In this document: positions 29,501-44,500 of the stretch, one piece after another
How the letters are laid out: every line of letters starts with the position of its first letter
Position numbering within the stretch: position 1 is the first letter of the stretch
Assembly (NCBI GenBank): GCA_037893245.1
Contig: JBAIAA010000519.1
Location: 186,001 to 250,000 of the forward strand
DNA length: 64,000 bases
Direction: 5' to 3'
DNA from: Crossaster papposus
Taxonomy: Eukaryota > Echinodermata > Asteroidea > Velatida > Solasteridae
Made by a program: the position numbers and the translations under genes
The notes under the pieces: generated by a model
The model's input: only the letters and a program-made list of their open reading frames with translations
Database searches by the model: none
Told to the model about the DNA's origin: nothing

Positions 29501-32500
29501 AACTGACAAATACACTATACCTTCTAAGTATAACATGTGCCATGGCTCTCCATATATTTGTCAAGAAACTTTCCAAAAATGTTGAGGACTTGTTTTGCTT
29601 TAAATGACAATAATTCACAACTGACAAATACACTATACCTTCTAAGTATAACATGTGCCATGGCTCTCCATATATTTGTCAAGAAACTTTCCAAAAATGT
29701 TGAGGACTTGTTTTGCTTTAAATGACAATAATTCACAACTGACAAATACACTATACCTTCTAAGTATAACATGTGCCATGGCTCTCCATATATTTGTCAA
29801 GAAACTTTCCAAAACTGTTGAGGACTTGTTTTGCTTTAAATGACAATAATTCACAACTGACAAATACACTATACCTTCTAAGTATAACATGTGCCATGGC
29901 TCTCCATATATTTGTCAAGAAACTTTCCAAAAATGTTGAGGACTTGTTTTGCTTTAAATGACAATAATTCACAACTGACAAATACACTATACCTTCTAAG
30001 TATAACATGTGCCATGGCTCTCCATATATTTGTCAAGATAATTTCCAAAACATTTAAGGACTTGTTTTGCTTTAAATGACAATAATTCATAACTGACAAA
30101 TACACTATACCTTCTAAGTATAACATGTGCCATGGCTCTCCATATATTTGTCAAGAAACTTTCCATAAATGTTGAGGACTTGTTTTGCTTTAAATGACAA
30201 TAATTCACAACTGACAAATACACTATACCTTCTAAGTATAACATGTGCCATGGCTCTCCATATATTTGTCAAGAAACTTTCCAAAAATGTTGAGGACTTG
30301 TTTTGCTTTAAATGACAATAATTCACAACTGACAAATACACTATACCTTCTAAGTATAACATGTGCCATGGCTCTCCATATATTTGTCAAGAAACTTTCC
30401 AAAAATGTTGAGGACTTGTTTTGCTTTAAATGACAATAATTCACAACTGACAAATACACTATACCTTCTAAGTATAACATGTGCCATGGCTCTCCATATA
30501 TTTGTCAAGAAACTTTCCAAAAATGTTGAGGACTTGTTTTGCTTTAAATGACAATAATTCACAACTGACAAATACACTATACCTTCTAAGTATAACATGT
30601 GCCATGGCTCTCCATATATTTGTCAAGAAACTTTCCAAAAATGTTGAGGACTTGTTTTGCTTTAAATGACAATAATTCACAACTGACAAATACACTATAC
30701 CTTCTAAGTATAACATGTGCCATGGCTCTCCATATATTTGTCAAGAAACTTTCCAAAACTGTTGAGGACTTGTTTTGCTTTAAATGACAATAATTCACAA
30801 CTGACAAATACACTATACCTTCAAAGTATAACATGTGCCATGGCTCTCCATATATTTGTCAAGAAACTTTCCAAAAATGTTGAGGACTTGTTTTGCTTTA
30901 AATGACAATAATTCAAAACTGACAAATACACTACACCTTCTAAGTATAACATGTGCCATGGCTCTCCATATATTTGTCAAGAAACTTTCCAAAAATGTTG
31001 AGGACTTGTTTTGCTTTAAATGACAATAATTCACAACTGACAAATACACTATACCTTCTAAGTATAACATGTGCCATGGCTCTCCATATATTTGTCAAGA
31101 AACTTTCCAAAAATGTTGAGGACTTGTTTTGCTTTAAATGACAATAATTCACAACTGACAAATACACTATACCTTCTAAGTATAACATGTGCCCTGGCTC
31201 TCCATATATTTGTCAAGAAACTTTCCAAAAATGTTGAGGACTTGTTTTGCTTTAAATGACAATAATTCACAACTGACAAATACACTATTCCTTCTAAGTA
31301 TAACATGTGCCATGGCTCTCCATATATTTGTCAAGAAACTTTCCAAAAATGTTGAGGACTTGTTTTGATTTAAATGACAATAATTCACAACTGACAATAC
31401 ACTATACCTTCTAAGTATAACATGTGCCATGGCTCTCCATATATTTGTCAAGAAACTTTCCAAAAATGTTGAGGACTTGTTTTGCTTTAAATGACAATAA
31501 TTCACAACTGACAAATACACTATACCTTCTAAGTATAACATGTGCCATGGCTCTCCATATATTTGTCAAGAAACTTTCCAAAAATGTTGAGGACTTGTTT
31601 TGCTTTAAATGACAATAATTCACAACTGACAAATACACTATACCTTCTAAGTATAACATGTGCCATAGCTCTCCATATATTTGTCAAGATAATTTCCAAA
31701 ACATTTAAGGACTTGTTTTGCTTTAAATGACAATAATTCATAACTGACAAATACACTATACCTTCTAAGTATAACATGTGCCATGGCTCTCCATATATTT
31801 GTCAAGAAACTTTCCAAAAATGTTAAGGACTTGTTTTGCTTTAAATGACAATAATTCACAACTGACAAATACACTATACCTTCTAAGTATAACATGTGCC
31901 ATGGCTCTCCATATATTTGTCAAGAAACTTTCCAAAAATGTTGAGACTTGTTTTGCTTTAAATGACAATAATTCATAACTGACAAATACACTATACCTTC
32001 TAAGTATAACATGTGCCATGGCTCTCCATATTTTTGTCAAGAAACTTTCCAAAAATGTTAAGGACTTGTTTTGCTTTAAATGACAATAATTCACAACTGA
32101 CAAATACACTATACCTTCTAAGTATAACATGTGCCATGGCTCTCCATATATTTGTCAAGAAACTTTCCAAAAATGTTGAGGACTTGTTTTGCTTTAAATG
32201 ACAATAATTCACAACTGACAAATACACTATACCTTCTAAGTATAACATGTGCCATGGCTCTCCATATATTTGTCAAGAAACTTTCCAAAAATGTTGAGGA
32301 CTTGTTTTGCTTTAAATGACAATAATTCACAACTGACAAATACACTATACCTTCTAAGTATAACATGTGCCATGGCTCTCCATATATTTGTCAAGAAACT
32401 TTCCAAAAATGTTGAGGACTTGTTTTGCTTTAAATGACAATAATTCACAACTGACAAATACACTACCTTCTAAGTATAACATGTGCCATGGCTCTCCATA

Positions 32501-35500
32501 TATTTGTCAAGAAACTTTCCAAAAATGTTGAGGACTTGTTTTGCTTTAATTCACAACTGACAAATACACTATACCTTCTAAGTATAACATGTGCCATGGC
32601 TCTCCATATATTTGTTAAGAAACTTTCCAAAAATGTTGAGGACTTGTTTTGCTTTAAATGACAATGATTCACAACTGACAAATACACTATACCTTCTAAG
32701 TATAACATGTGCCATGGCTCTCCATATATTTGTCAAGAAACTTTCCAAAAATGTTGAGGACTTGTTTTGCTTTAAATGACAATAATTCACAACTGACAAA
32801 TACACTATACCTTCTAAGTATAACATGTGCCATGGCTCTCCATATATTTGTCAAGATAATTTCCAAAACATTTAAGGACTTGTTTTGCTTTAAATGACAA
32901 TAATTCATAACTGACAAATACACTATACCTTCTAAGTATAACATGTGCCATGGCTCTCCATATATTTGTCAAGAAACTTTCCAAAAATGTTGAGGACTTG
33001 TTTTGCTTTAAATGACAATAATTCACAACTGACAAATACACTATACCTTCTAAGTATAACATGTGCCATGGCTCTCCATATATTTGTCAAGAAACTTTCC
33101 AAAAATGTTGAGGACTTGTTTTGCTTTAAATGACAATAATTCACAACTGACAAATACACTATACCTTCTAAGTATAACATGTGCCATGGCTCTCCATATA
33201 TTTGTCAAGAAACTTTCCAAAAATGTTGAGGACTTGTTTTGCTTTAAATGACAATAATTCACAACTGACAAATACACTATACCTTCTAAGTATAACATGT
33301 GCCATGGCTCTCCATATATTTGTCAAGAAACTTTCCAAAACTGTTGAGGACTTGTTTTGCTTTAAATGACAATAATTCACAACTGACAAATACACTATAC
33401 CTTCTAAGTATAACATGTGCCATGGCTCTCCATATATTTGTCAAGAAACTTTCCAAAAATGTTGAGGACTTGTTTTGCTTTAAATGACAATAATTCACAA
33501 CTGACAAATACACTATACCTTCTAAGTATAACATGTGCCATGGCTCTCCATATATTTGTCAAGATAATTTCCAAAACATTTAAGGACTTGTTTTGCTTTA
33601 AATGACAATAATTCATAACTGACAAATACACTATACCTTCTAAGTATAACATGTGCCATGGCTCTCCATATATTTGTCAAGAAACTTTCCATAAATGTTG
33701 AGGACTTGTTTTGCTTTAAATGACAATAATTCACAACTGACAAATACACTATACCTTCTAAGTATAACATGTGCCATGGCTCTCCATATATTTGTCAAGA
33801 AACTTTCCAAAAATGTTGAGGACTTGTTTTGCTTTAAATGACAATAATTCACAACTGACAAATACACTATACCTTCTAAGTATAACATGTGCCATGGCTC
33901 TCCATATATTTGTCAAGAAACTTTCCAAAAATGTTGAGGACTTGTTTTGCTTTAAATGACAATAATTCACAACTGACAAATACACTATACCTTCTAAGTA
34001 TAACATGTGCCATGGCTCTCCATATATTTGTCAAGAAACTTTCCAAAAATGTTGAGGACTTGTTTTGCTTTAAATGACAATAATTCACAACTGACAAATA
34101 CACTATACCTTCTAAGTATAACATGTGCCATGGCTCTCCATATATTTGTCAAGAAACTTTCCAAAAATGTTGAGGACTTGTTTTGCTTTAAATGACAATA
34201 ATTCACAACTGACAAATACACTATACCTTCTAAGTATAACATGTGCCATGGCTCTCCATATATTTGTCAAGAAACTTTCCAAAACTGTTGAGGACTTGTT
34301 TTGCTTTAAATGACAATAATTCACAACTGACAAATACACTATACCTTCAAAGTATAACATGTGCCATGGCTCTCCATATATTTGTCAAGAAACTTTCCAA
34401 AAATGTTGAGGACTTGTTTTGCTTTAAATGACAATAATTCAAAACTGACAAATACACTACACCTTCTAAGTATAACATGTGCCATGGCTCTCCATATATT
34501 TGTCAAGAAACTTTCCAAAAATGTTGAGGACTTGTTTTGCTTTAAATGACAATAATTCACAACTGACAAATACACTATACCTTCTAAGTATAACATGTGC
34601 CATGGCTCTCCATATATTTGTCAAGAAACTTTCCAAAAATGTTGAGGACTTGTTTTGCTTTAAATGACAATAATTCACAACTGACAAATACACTATACCT
34701 TCTAAGTATAACATGTGCCCTGGCTCTCCATATATTTGTCAAGAAACTTTCCAAAAATGTTGAGGACTTGTTTTGCTTTAAATGACAATAATTCACAACT
34801 GACAAATACACTATTCCTTCTAAGTATAACATGTGCCATGGCTCTCCATATATTTGTCAAGAAACTTTCCAAAAATGTTGAGGACTTGTTTTGATTTAAA
34901 TGACAATAATTCACAACTGACAATACACTATACCTTCTAAGTATAACATGTGCCATGGCTCTCCATATATTTGTCAAGAAACTTTCCAAAAATGTTGAGG
35001 ACTTGTTTTGCTTTAAATGACAATAATTCACAACTGACAAATACACTATACCTTCTAAGTATAACATGTGCCATGGCTCTCCATATATTTGTCAAGAAAC
35101 TTTCCAAAAATGTTGAGGACTTGTTTTGCTTTAAATGACAATAATTCACAACTGACAAATACACTATACCTTCTAAGTATAACATGTGCCATAGCTCTCC
35201 ATATATTTGTCAAGATAATTTCCAAAACATTTAAGGACTTGTTTTGCTTTAAATGACAATAATTCATAACTGACAAATACACTATACCTTCTAAGTATAA
35301 CATGTGCCATGGCTCTCCATATATTTGTCAAGAAACTTTCCAAAAATGTTAAGGACTTGTTTTGCTTTAAATGACAATAATTCACAACTGACAAATACAC
35401 TATACCTTCTAAGTATAACATGTGCCATGGCTCTCCATATATTTGTCAAGAAACTTTCCAAAAATGTTGAGACTTGTTTTGCTTTAAATGACAATAATTC

Positions 35501-38500
35501 ATAACTGACAAATACACTATACCTTCTAAGTATAACATGTGCCATGGCTCTCCATATTTTTGTCAAGAAACTTTCCAAAAATGTTAAGGACTTGTTTTGC
35601 TTTAAATGACAATAATTCACAACTGACAAATACACTATACCTTCTAAGTATAACATGTGCCATGGCTCTCCATATATTTGTCAAGAAACTTTCCAAAAAT
35701 GTTGAGGACTTGTTTTGCTTTAAATGACAATAATTCACAACTGACAAATACACTATACCTTCTAAGTATAACATGTGCCATGGCTCTCCATATATTTGTC
35801 AAGAAACTTTCCAAAAATGTTGAGGACTTGTTTTGCTTTAAATGACAATAATTCACAACTGACAAATACACTATACCTTCTAAGTATAACATGTGCCATG
35901 GCTCTCCATATATTTGTCAAGAAACTTTCCAAAAATGTTGAGGACTTGTTTTGCTTTAAATGACAATAATTCACAACTGACAAATACACTACCTTCTAAG
36001 TATAACATGTGCCATGGCTCTCCATATATTTGTCAAGAAACTTTCCAAAAATGTTGAGGACTTGTTTTGCTTTAATTCACAACTGACAAATACACTATAC
36101 CTTCTAAGTATAACATGTGCCATGGCTCTCCATATATTTGTTAAGAAACTTTCCAAAAATGTTGAGGACTTGTTTTGCTTTAAATGACAATGATTCACAA
36201 CTGACAAATACACTATACCTTCTAAGTATAACATGTGCCATGGCTCTCCATATATTTGTCAAGAAACTTTTCAAAAATGTTGAGGACTTGTTTTGCTTTA
36301 AATGACAATGATTCACAACTGACAAATACACTATACCTTCTAATAATAACATGTGCCATGGCTCTCCATATATTTGTCAAGAAACTTTCCAAAAATGTTG
36401 AGGACTTGTTTTGCTTTAAATGACAATAATTCACAACTGACAAATACACTATACCTTCTAAGTATAACATGTGCCATGGCTCTCCATATATTTGTCAAGA
36501 AACTTTCCAAAAATGTTGAGGACTTGTTTTGCTTTAAATGACAATAATTCACAACTGACAAATACACTATACCTTCTAAGTATAACATGTGCCATGGCTC
36601 TCCATATATTTGTCAAGAAACTTTCCAAAAATGTTGAGGACTTGTTTTCCTTTAAATGACAATAATTCACAACTGACAAATACACTATACCTTCTAAGTA
36701 TAACATGTGCCATGGCTCTCCATATATTTGTCAAGAAACTTTCCAAAGATGTTGAGGACTTGTTTTGCTTTAATTCACAACTGACAAATACACTATACCT
36801 TCTAAGTATAACGTGTGCCATGGCTCTCCATATATTTGTCAAGAAACTTTCCAAAAATGTTGAGGACTTGTTTTGCTTTAAATGACAATAATTCACAACT
36901 GACAAATACACTATACCTTCTAAGTATAACATGTGCCATGGCTCTCCATATATTTGTCAAGAAACTTTCAAAAAATGTTGAGGACTTGTTTTGCTTTAAT
37001 TCACAACTGACAAATACACTATACCTTCTAAGTATAACATGTGCCATGGCTCTCCATATATTTGTTAAGAAACTTTCCAAAAATGTTGAGGACTTGTTTT
37101 GCTTTAAATGACAATGATTCACAACTGACAAATACACTATACCTTCTAAGTATAACATGTGCCATGGCTCTCCATATATTTGTCAAGAAACTTTCCAAAA
37201 ATGTTGAGGACTTGTTTTGCTTTAAATGACAATGATTCACAACTGACAAATACACTATACCTTCTAAGTATAACATGTGCCATGGCTCTCCATATATTTG
37301 TCAAGAAACTTTCCAAAAATGTTGAGGACTTGTTTTGCTTTAAATGACAATAATTCACAACTGACAAATACACTATACCTTCTAAGTATAACATGTGCCA
37401 TGGCTCTCCATATATTTGTCAAGAAACTTTCCAAAAATGTTGAGGACTTGTTTTGCTTTAAATGACAATAATTCACAACTGACAAATACACTATACCTTC
37501 TAAGTATAACATGTGCCATGGCTCTCCATATATTTGTCAAGAAACTTTCCAAAAATGTTGAGGACTTGTTTTGCTTTAAATGACAATAATTCACAACTGA
37601 CAAATACACTATACCTTCTAAGTATAACATGTGCCATGGCTCTCCATATATTTGTCAAGAAACTTTCCAAAAATGTTGAGGACTTGTTTTGCTTTAAATG
37701 ACAATGATTCACAACTGACAAATACACTATACCTTCTAAGTATAACATGTGCCATGGCTCTCCATATATTTGTCAAGAAACTTTCCAAAAATATTAAGGA
37801 CTTGTTTTGCTTTAAATGACAATAATTCACAACTGACAAATACACTATACCTTCTAAGTATAACATGTGCCATGGCTCTCCATATATTTGTCAAGAAACT
37901 TTCCAAAAATGTTAAGGACTTGTTTTGCTTTAAATGACAATAATTCACAACTGACAAATACACTATACCTTCTAAGTATAACATGTGCCATGGCTCTCCA
38001 TATATTTGTCAAGAAACTTTCCAAAAATGTGGAGGACTTGTTTTGCTTTAAATGACAATAATTCACAACTGACAAATACACTATACCTTCTAAGTATAAC
38101 ATGTGCCATGGCTCTCCATATATTTGTCAAGAAACTTTCCAAAAATGTTGAGGACTTGTTTTGCTTTAAATGACAATAATTCACAACTGACAAATACACT
38201 ATACCTTCTAAGTATAACATGTGCCATGGCTCTCCATATATTTGTCAAGAAACTTTCCAAAAATGTTAAGGACTTGTTTTGCTTTAAATGACAATAATTC
38301 ACAACTGACAAATACACTATACCTTCTAAGTATAACATGTGCCATGGCTCTCCATATATTTGTCAAGAAACTTTCCAAAAATGTTGAGGACTTGTTTTGC
38401 TTTAAATGACAATAATTCACAACTGACAAATACACTATACCTTCTAAGTATAACATGTGCCATGGCTCTCCATATATTTGTCAAGAAACTTTCCAAAAAT

Positions 38501-41500
38501 GTTAAGGACTTGTTTTGCTTTAAATGACAATAATTCACAACTGACAAATACACTATACCTTCTAAGTATAACATGTGCCATGGCTCTCCATATATTTGTC
38601 AAGAAACTTTCCAAAAATGTTGAGGACTTGTTTTGCTTTAAATGACAATAATTCATAACTGACAAATACACTATACCTTCTAAGTATAACATGTGCCATG
38701 GCTCTCCATATTTTTGTCAAGAAACTTTCCAAAAATGTTAAGGACTTGTTTTGCTTTAAATGACAATAATTCACAACTGACAAATACACTATACCTTCTA
38801 AGTATAACATGTGCCATGGCTCTCCATATATTTGTCAAGAAACTTTCCAAAAATGTTGAGGACTTGTTTTGCTTTAAATGACAATAATTCACAACTGACA
38901 AATACACTATACCTTCTAAGTATAACATGTGCCATGGCTCTCCATATATTTGTCAAGAAACTTTCCAAAAATGTTGAGGACTTGTTTTGCTTTAAATGAC
39001 AATAATTCACAACTGACAAATACACTATACCTTCTAAGTATAACATGTGCCATGGCTCTCCATATATTTGTCAAGAAACTTTCCAAAAATGTTGAGGACT
39101 TGTTTTGCTTTAAATGACAATAATTCACAACTGACAAATACACTATACCTTCTAAGTATAACATGTGCCATGGCTCTCCATATATTTGTCAAGAAACTTT
39201 CCAAAAATGTTAAGGACTTGTTTTGCTTTAAATGACAATAATTTATAACTGACAAATACACTATACCTTCTAAGTATAACATGTGCCATGGCTCTCCATA
39301 TATTTGTCAAGAAACTTTCCAAAAATGTTGAGGACTTGTTTTGCTTTAAATGACAATAATTTATAACTGACAAATACACTATACCTTCTAAGTATAACAT
39401 GTGCCATGGCTCTCCATATATTTGTCAAGAAACTTTTCAAAAATGTTGAGGACTTGTTTTGCTTTAAATGACAATGATTCACAACTGACAAATACACTAT
39501 ACCTTCTAAGTATAACATGTGCCATGGCTCTCCATATATTTGTCAAGAAACTTTCCAAAAATGTTGAGGACTTGTTTTGCTTTAAATGACAATAATTCAC
39601 AACTGACAAATACACTATACCTTCTAAGTATAACATGTGCCATGGCTCTCCATATATTTGTCAAGAAACTTTCCAAAAATGTTGAGGACTTGTTTTGCTT
39701 TAAATGACAATAATTCACAACTGACAAATACACTATACCTTCTAAGTATAACATGTGCCATGGCTCTCCATATATTTGTCAAGAAACTTTCCAAAAATGT
39801 TGAGGACTTGTTTTCCTTTAAATGACAATAATTCACAACTGACAAATACACTATACCTTCTAAGTATAACATGTGCCATGGCTCTCCATATATTTGTCAA
39901 GAAACTTTCCAAAAATGTTAAGGACTTGTTTTGCTTTAAATGACAATAATTTATAACTGACAAATACACTATACCTTCTAAGTATAACATGTGCCATGGC
40001 TCTCCATATATTTGTCAAGAAACTTTCCAAAAATGTTGAGGACTTGTTTTGCTTTAAATGACAATAATTTATAACTGACAAATACACTATACCTTCTAAG
40101 TATAACATGTGCCATGGCTCTCCATATATTTGTCAAGAAACTTTCCAAAAATGTTGAGGACTTGTTTTGCTTTAAATGACAATAATTCACAACTGACAAA
40201 TACACTACCTTCTAAGTATAACATGTGCCATGGCTCTCCATATATTTGTCAAGAAACTTTCCAAAAATGTTGAGGACTTGTTTTGCTTTAATTCACAACT
40301 GACAAATACACTATACCTTCTAAGTATAACATGTGCCATGGCTCTCCATATATTTGTTAAGAAACTTTCCAAAAATGTTGAGGACTTGTTTTGCTTTAAA
40401 TGACAATGATTCACAACTGACAAATACACTATACCTTCTAAGTATAACATGTGCCATGGCTCTCCATATATTTGTCAAGAAACTTTTCAAAAATGTTGAG
40501 GACTTGTTTTGCTTTAAATGACAATGATTCACAACTGACAAATACACTATACCTTCTAAGTATAACATGTGCCATGGCTCTCCATATATTTGTCAAGAAA
40601 CTTTCCAAAAATGTTGAGGACTTGTTTTGCTTTAAATGACAATAATTCACAACTGACAAATACACTATACCTTCTAAGTATAACATGTGCCATGGCTCTC
40701 CATATATTTGTCAAGAAACTTTCCAAAAATGTTGAGGACTTGTTTTGCTTTAAATGACAATAATTCACAACTGACAAATACACTATACCTTCTAAGTATA
40801 ACATGTGCCATGGCTCTCCATATATTTGTCAAGAAACTTTCCAAAAATGTTGAGGACTTGTTTTCCTTTAAATGACAATAATTCACAACTGACAAATACA
40901 CTATACCTTCTAAGTATAACATGTGCCATGGCTCTCCATATATTTGTCAAGAAACTTTCCAAAGATGTTGAGGACTTGTTTTGCTTTAATTCACAACTGA
41001 CAAATACACTATACCTTCTAAGTATAACGTGTGCCATGGCTCTCCATATATTTGTCAAGAAACTTTCCAAAAATGTTGAGGACTTGTTTTGCTTTAAATG
41101 ACAATAATTCACAACTGACAAATACACTATACCTTCTAAGTATAACATGTGCCATGGCTCTCCATATATTTGTCAAGAAACTTTCAAAAAATGTTGAGGA
41201 CTTGTTTTGCTTTAATTCACAACTGACAAATACACTATACCTTCTAAGTATAACATGTGCCATGGCTCTCCATATATTTGTTAAGAAACTTTCCAAAAAT
41301 GTTGAGGACTTGTTTTGCTTTAAATGACAATGATTCACAACTGACAAATACACTATACCTTCTAAGTATAACATGTGCCATGGCTCTCCATATATTTGTC
41401 AAGAAACTTTCCAAAAATGTTGAGGACTTGTTTTGCTTTAAATGACAATGATTCACAACTGACAAATACACTATACCTTCTAAGTATAACATGTGCCATG

Positions 41501-44500
41501 GCTCTCCATATATTTGTCAAGAAACTTTCCAAAAATGTTGAGGACTTGTTTTGCTTTAAATGACAATAATTCACAACTGACAAATACACTATACCTTCTA
41601 AGTATAACATGTGCCATGGCTCTCCATATATTTGTCAAGAAACTTTCCAAAAATGTTGAGGACTTGTTTTGCTTTAAATGACAATAATTCACAACTGACA
41701 AATACACTATACCTTCTAAGTATAACATGTGCCATGGCTCTCCATATATTTGTCAAGAAACTTTCCAAAAATGTTGAGGACTTGTTTTGCTTTAAATGAC
41801 AATAATTCACAACTGACAAATACACTATACCTTCTAAGTATAACATGTGCCATGGCTCTCCATATATTTGTCAAGAAACTTTCCAAAAATATTAAGGACT
41901 TGTTTTGCTTTAAATGACAATAATTCACAACTGACAAATACACTATACCTTCTAAGTATAACATGTGCCATGGCTCTCCATATATTTGTCAAGAAACTTT
42001 CCAAAAATGTTAAGGACTTGTTTTGCTTTAAATGACAATAATTCACAACTGACAAATACACTATACCTTCTAAGTATAACATGTGCCATGGCTCTCCATA
42101 TATTTGTCAAGAAACTTTCCAAAAATGTGGAGGACTTGTTTTGCTTTAAATGACAATAATTCACAACTGACAAATACACTATACCTTCTAAGTATAACAT
42201 GTGCCATGGCTCTCCATATATTTGTCAAGAAACTTTCCAAAAATGTTGAGGACTTGTTTTGCTTTAAATGACAATAATTCACAACTGACAAATACACTAT
42301 ACCTTCTAAGTATAACATGTGCCATGGCTCTCCATATATTTGTCAAGAAACTTTCCAAAAATGTTAAGGACTTGTTTTGCTTTAAATGACAATAATTCAC
42401 AACTGACAAATACACTATACCTTCTAAGTATAACATGTGCCATGGCTCTCCATATATTTGTCAAGAAACTTTCCAAAAATGTTGAGGACTTGTTTTGCTT
42501 TAAATGACAATAATTCACAACTGACAAATACACTATACCTTCTAAGTATAACATGTGCCATGGCTCTCCATATATTTGTCAAGAAACTTTCCAAAAATGT
42601 TAAGGACTTGTTTTGCTTTAAATGACAATAATTCACAACTGACAAATACACTATACCTTCTAAGTATAACATGTGCCATGGCTCTCCATATATTTGTCAA
42701 GAAACTTTCCAAAAATGTTGAGGACTTGTTTTGCTTTAAATGACAATAATTCATAACTGACAAATACACTATACCTTCTAAGTATAACATGTGCCATGGC
42801 TCTCCATATTTTTGTCAAGAAACTTTCCAAAAATGTTAAGGACTTGTTTTGCTTTAAATGACAATAATTCACAACTGACAAATACACTATACCTTCTAAG
42901 TATAACATGTGCCATGGCTCTCCATATATTTGTCAAGAAACTTTCCAAAAATGTTGAGGACTTGTTTTGCTTTAAATGACAATAATTCACAACTGACAAA
43001 TACACTATACCTTCTAAGTATAACATGTGCCATGGCTCTCCATATATTTGTCAAGAAACTTTCCAAAAATGTTGAGGACTTGTTTTGCTTTAAATGACAA
43101 TAATTCACAACTGACAAATACACTATACCTTCTAAGTATAACATGTGCCATGGCTCTCCATATATTTGTCAAGAAACTTTCCAAAAATGTTGAGGACTTG
43201 TTTTGCTTTAAATGACAATAATTCACAACTGACAAATACACTATACCTTCTAAGTATAACATGTGCCATGGCTCTCCATATATTTGTCAAGAAACTTTCC
43301 AAAAATGTTAAGGACTTGTTTTGCTTTAAATGACAATAATTTATAACTGACAAATACACTATACCTTCTAAGTATAACATGTGCCATGGCTCTCCATATA
43401 TTTGTCAAGAAACTTTCCAAAAATGTTGAGGACTTGTTTTGCTTTAAATGACAATAATTTATAACTGACAAATACACTATACCTTCTAAGTATAACATGT
43501 GCCATGGCTCTCCATATATTTGTCAAGAAACTTTTCAAAAATGTTGAGGACTTGTTTTGCTTTAAATGACAATGATTCACAACTGACAAATACACTATAC
43601 CTTCTAAGTATAACATGTGCCATGGCTCTCCATATATTTGTCAAGAAACTTTCCAAAAATGTTGAGGACTTGTTTTGCTTTAAATGACAATAATTCACAA
43701 CTGACAAATACACTATACCTTCTAAGTATAACATGTGCCATGGCTCTCCATATATTTGTCAAGAAACTTTCCAAAAATGTTGAGGACTTGTTTTGCTTTA
43801 AATGACAATAATTCACAACTGACAAATACACTATACCTTCTAAGTATAACATGTGCCATGGCTCTCCATATATTTGTCAAGAAACTTTCCAAAAATGTTG
43901 AGGACTTGTTTTCCTTTAAATGACAATAATTCACAACTGACAAATACACTATACCTTCTAAGTATAACATGTGCCATGGCTCTCCATATATTTGTCAAGA
44001 AACTTTCCAAAAATGTTAAGGACTTGTTTTGCTTTAAATGACAATAATTTATAACTGACAAATACACTATACCTTCTAAGTATAACATGTGCCATGGCTC
44101 TCCATATATTTGTCAAGAAACTTTCCAAAAATGTTGAGGACTTGTTTTGCTTTAAATGACAATAATTTATAACTGACAAATACACTATACCTTCTAAGTA
44201 TAACATGTGCCATGGCTCTCCATATATTTGTCAAGAAACTTTCCAAAAATGTTGAGGACTTGTTTTGCTTTAAATGACAATAATTCACAACTGACAAATA
44301 CACTACCTTCTAAGTATAACATGTGCCATGGCTCTCCATATATTTGTCAAGAAACTTTCCAAAAATGTTGAGGACTTGTTTTGCTTTAATTCACAACTGA
44401 CAAATACACTATACCTTCTAAGTATAACATGTGCCATGGCTCTCCATATATTTGTCAAGAAACTTTCCAAAAATGTTGAGGACTTGTTTTGCTTTAAATG

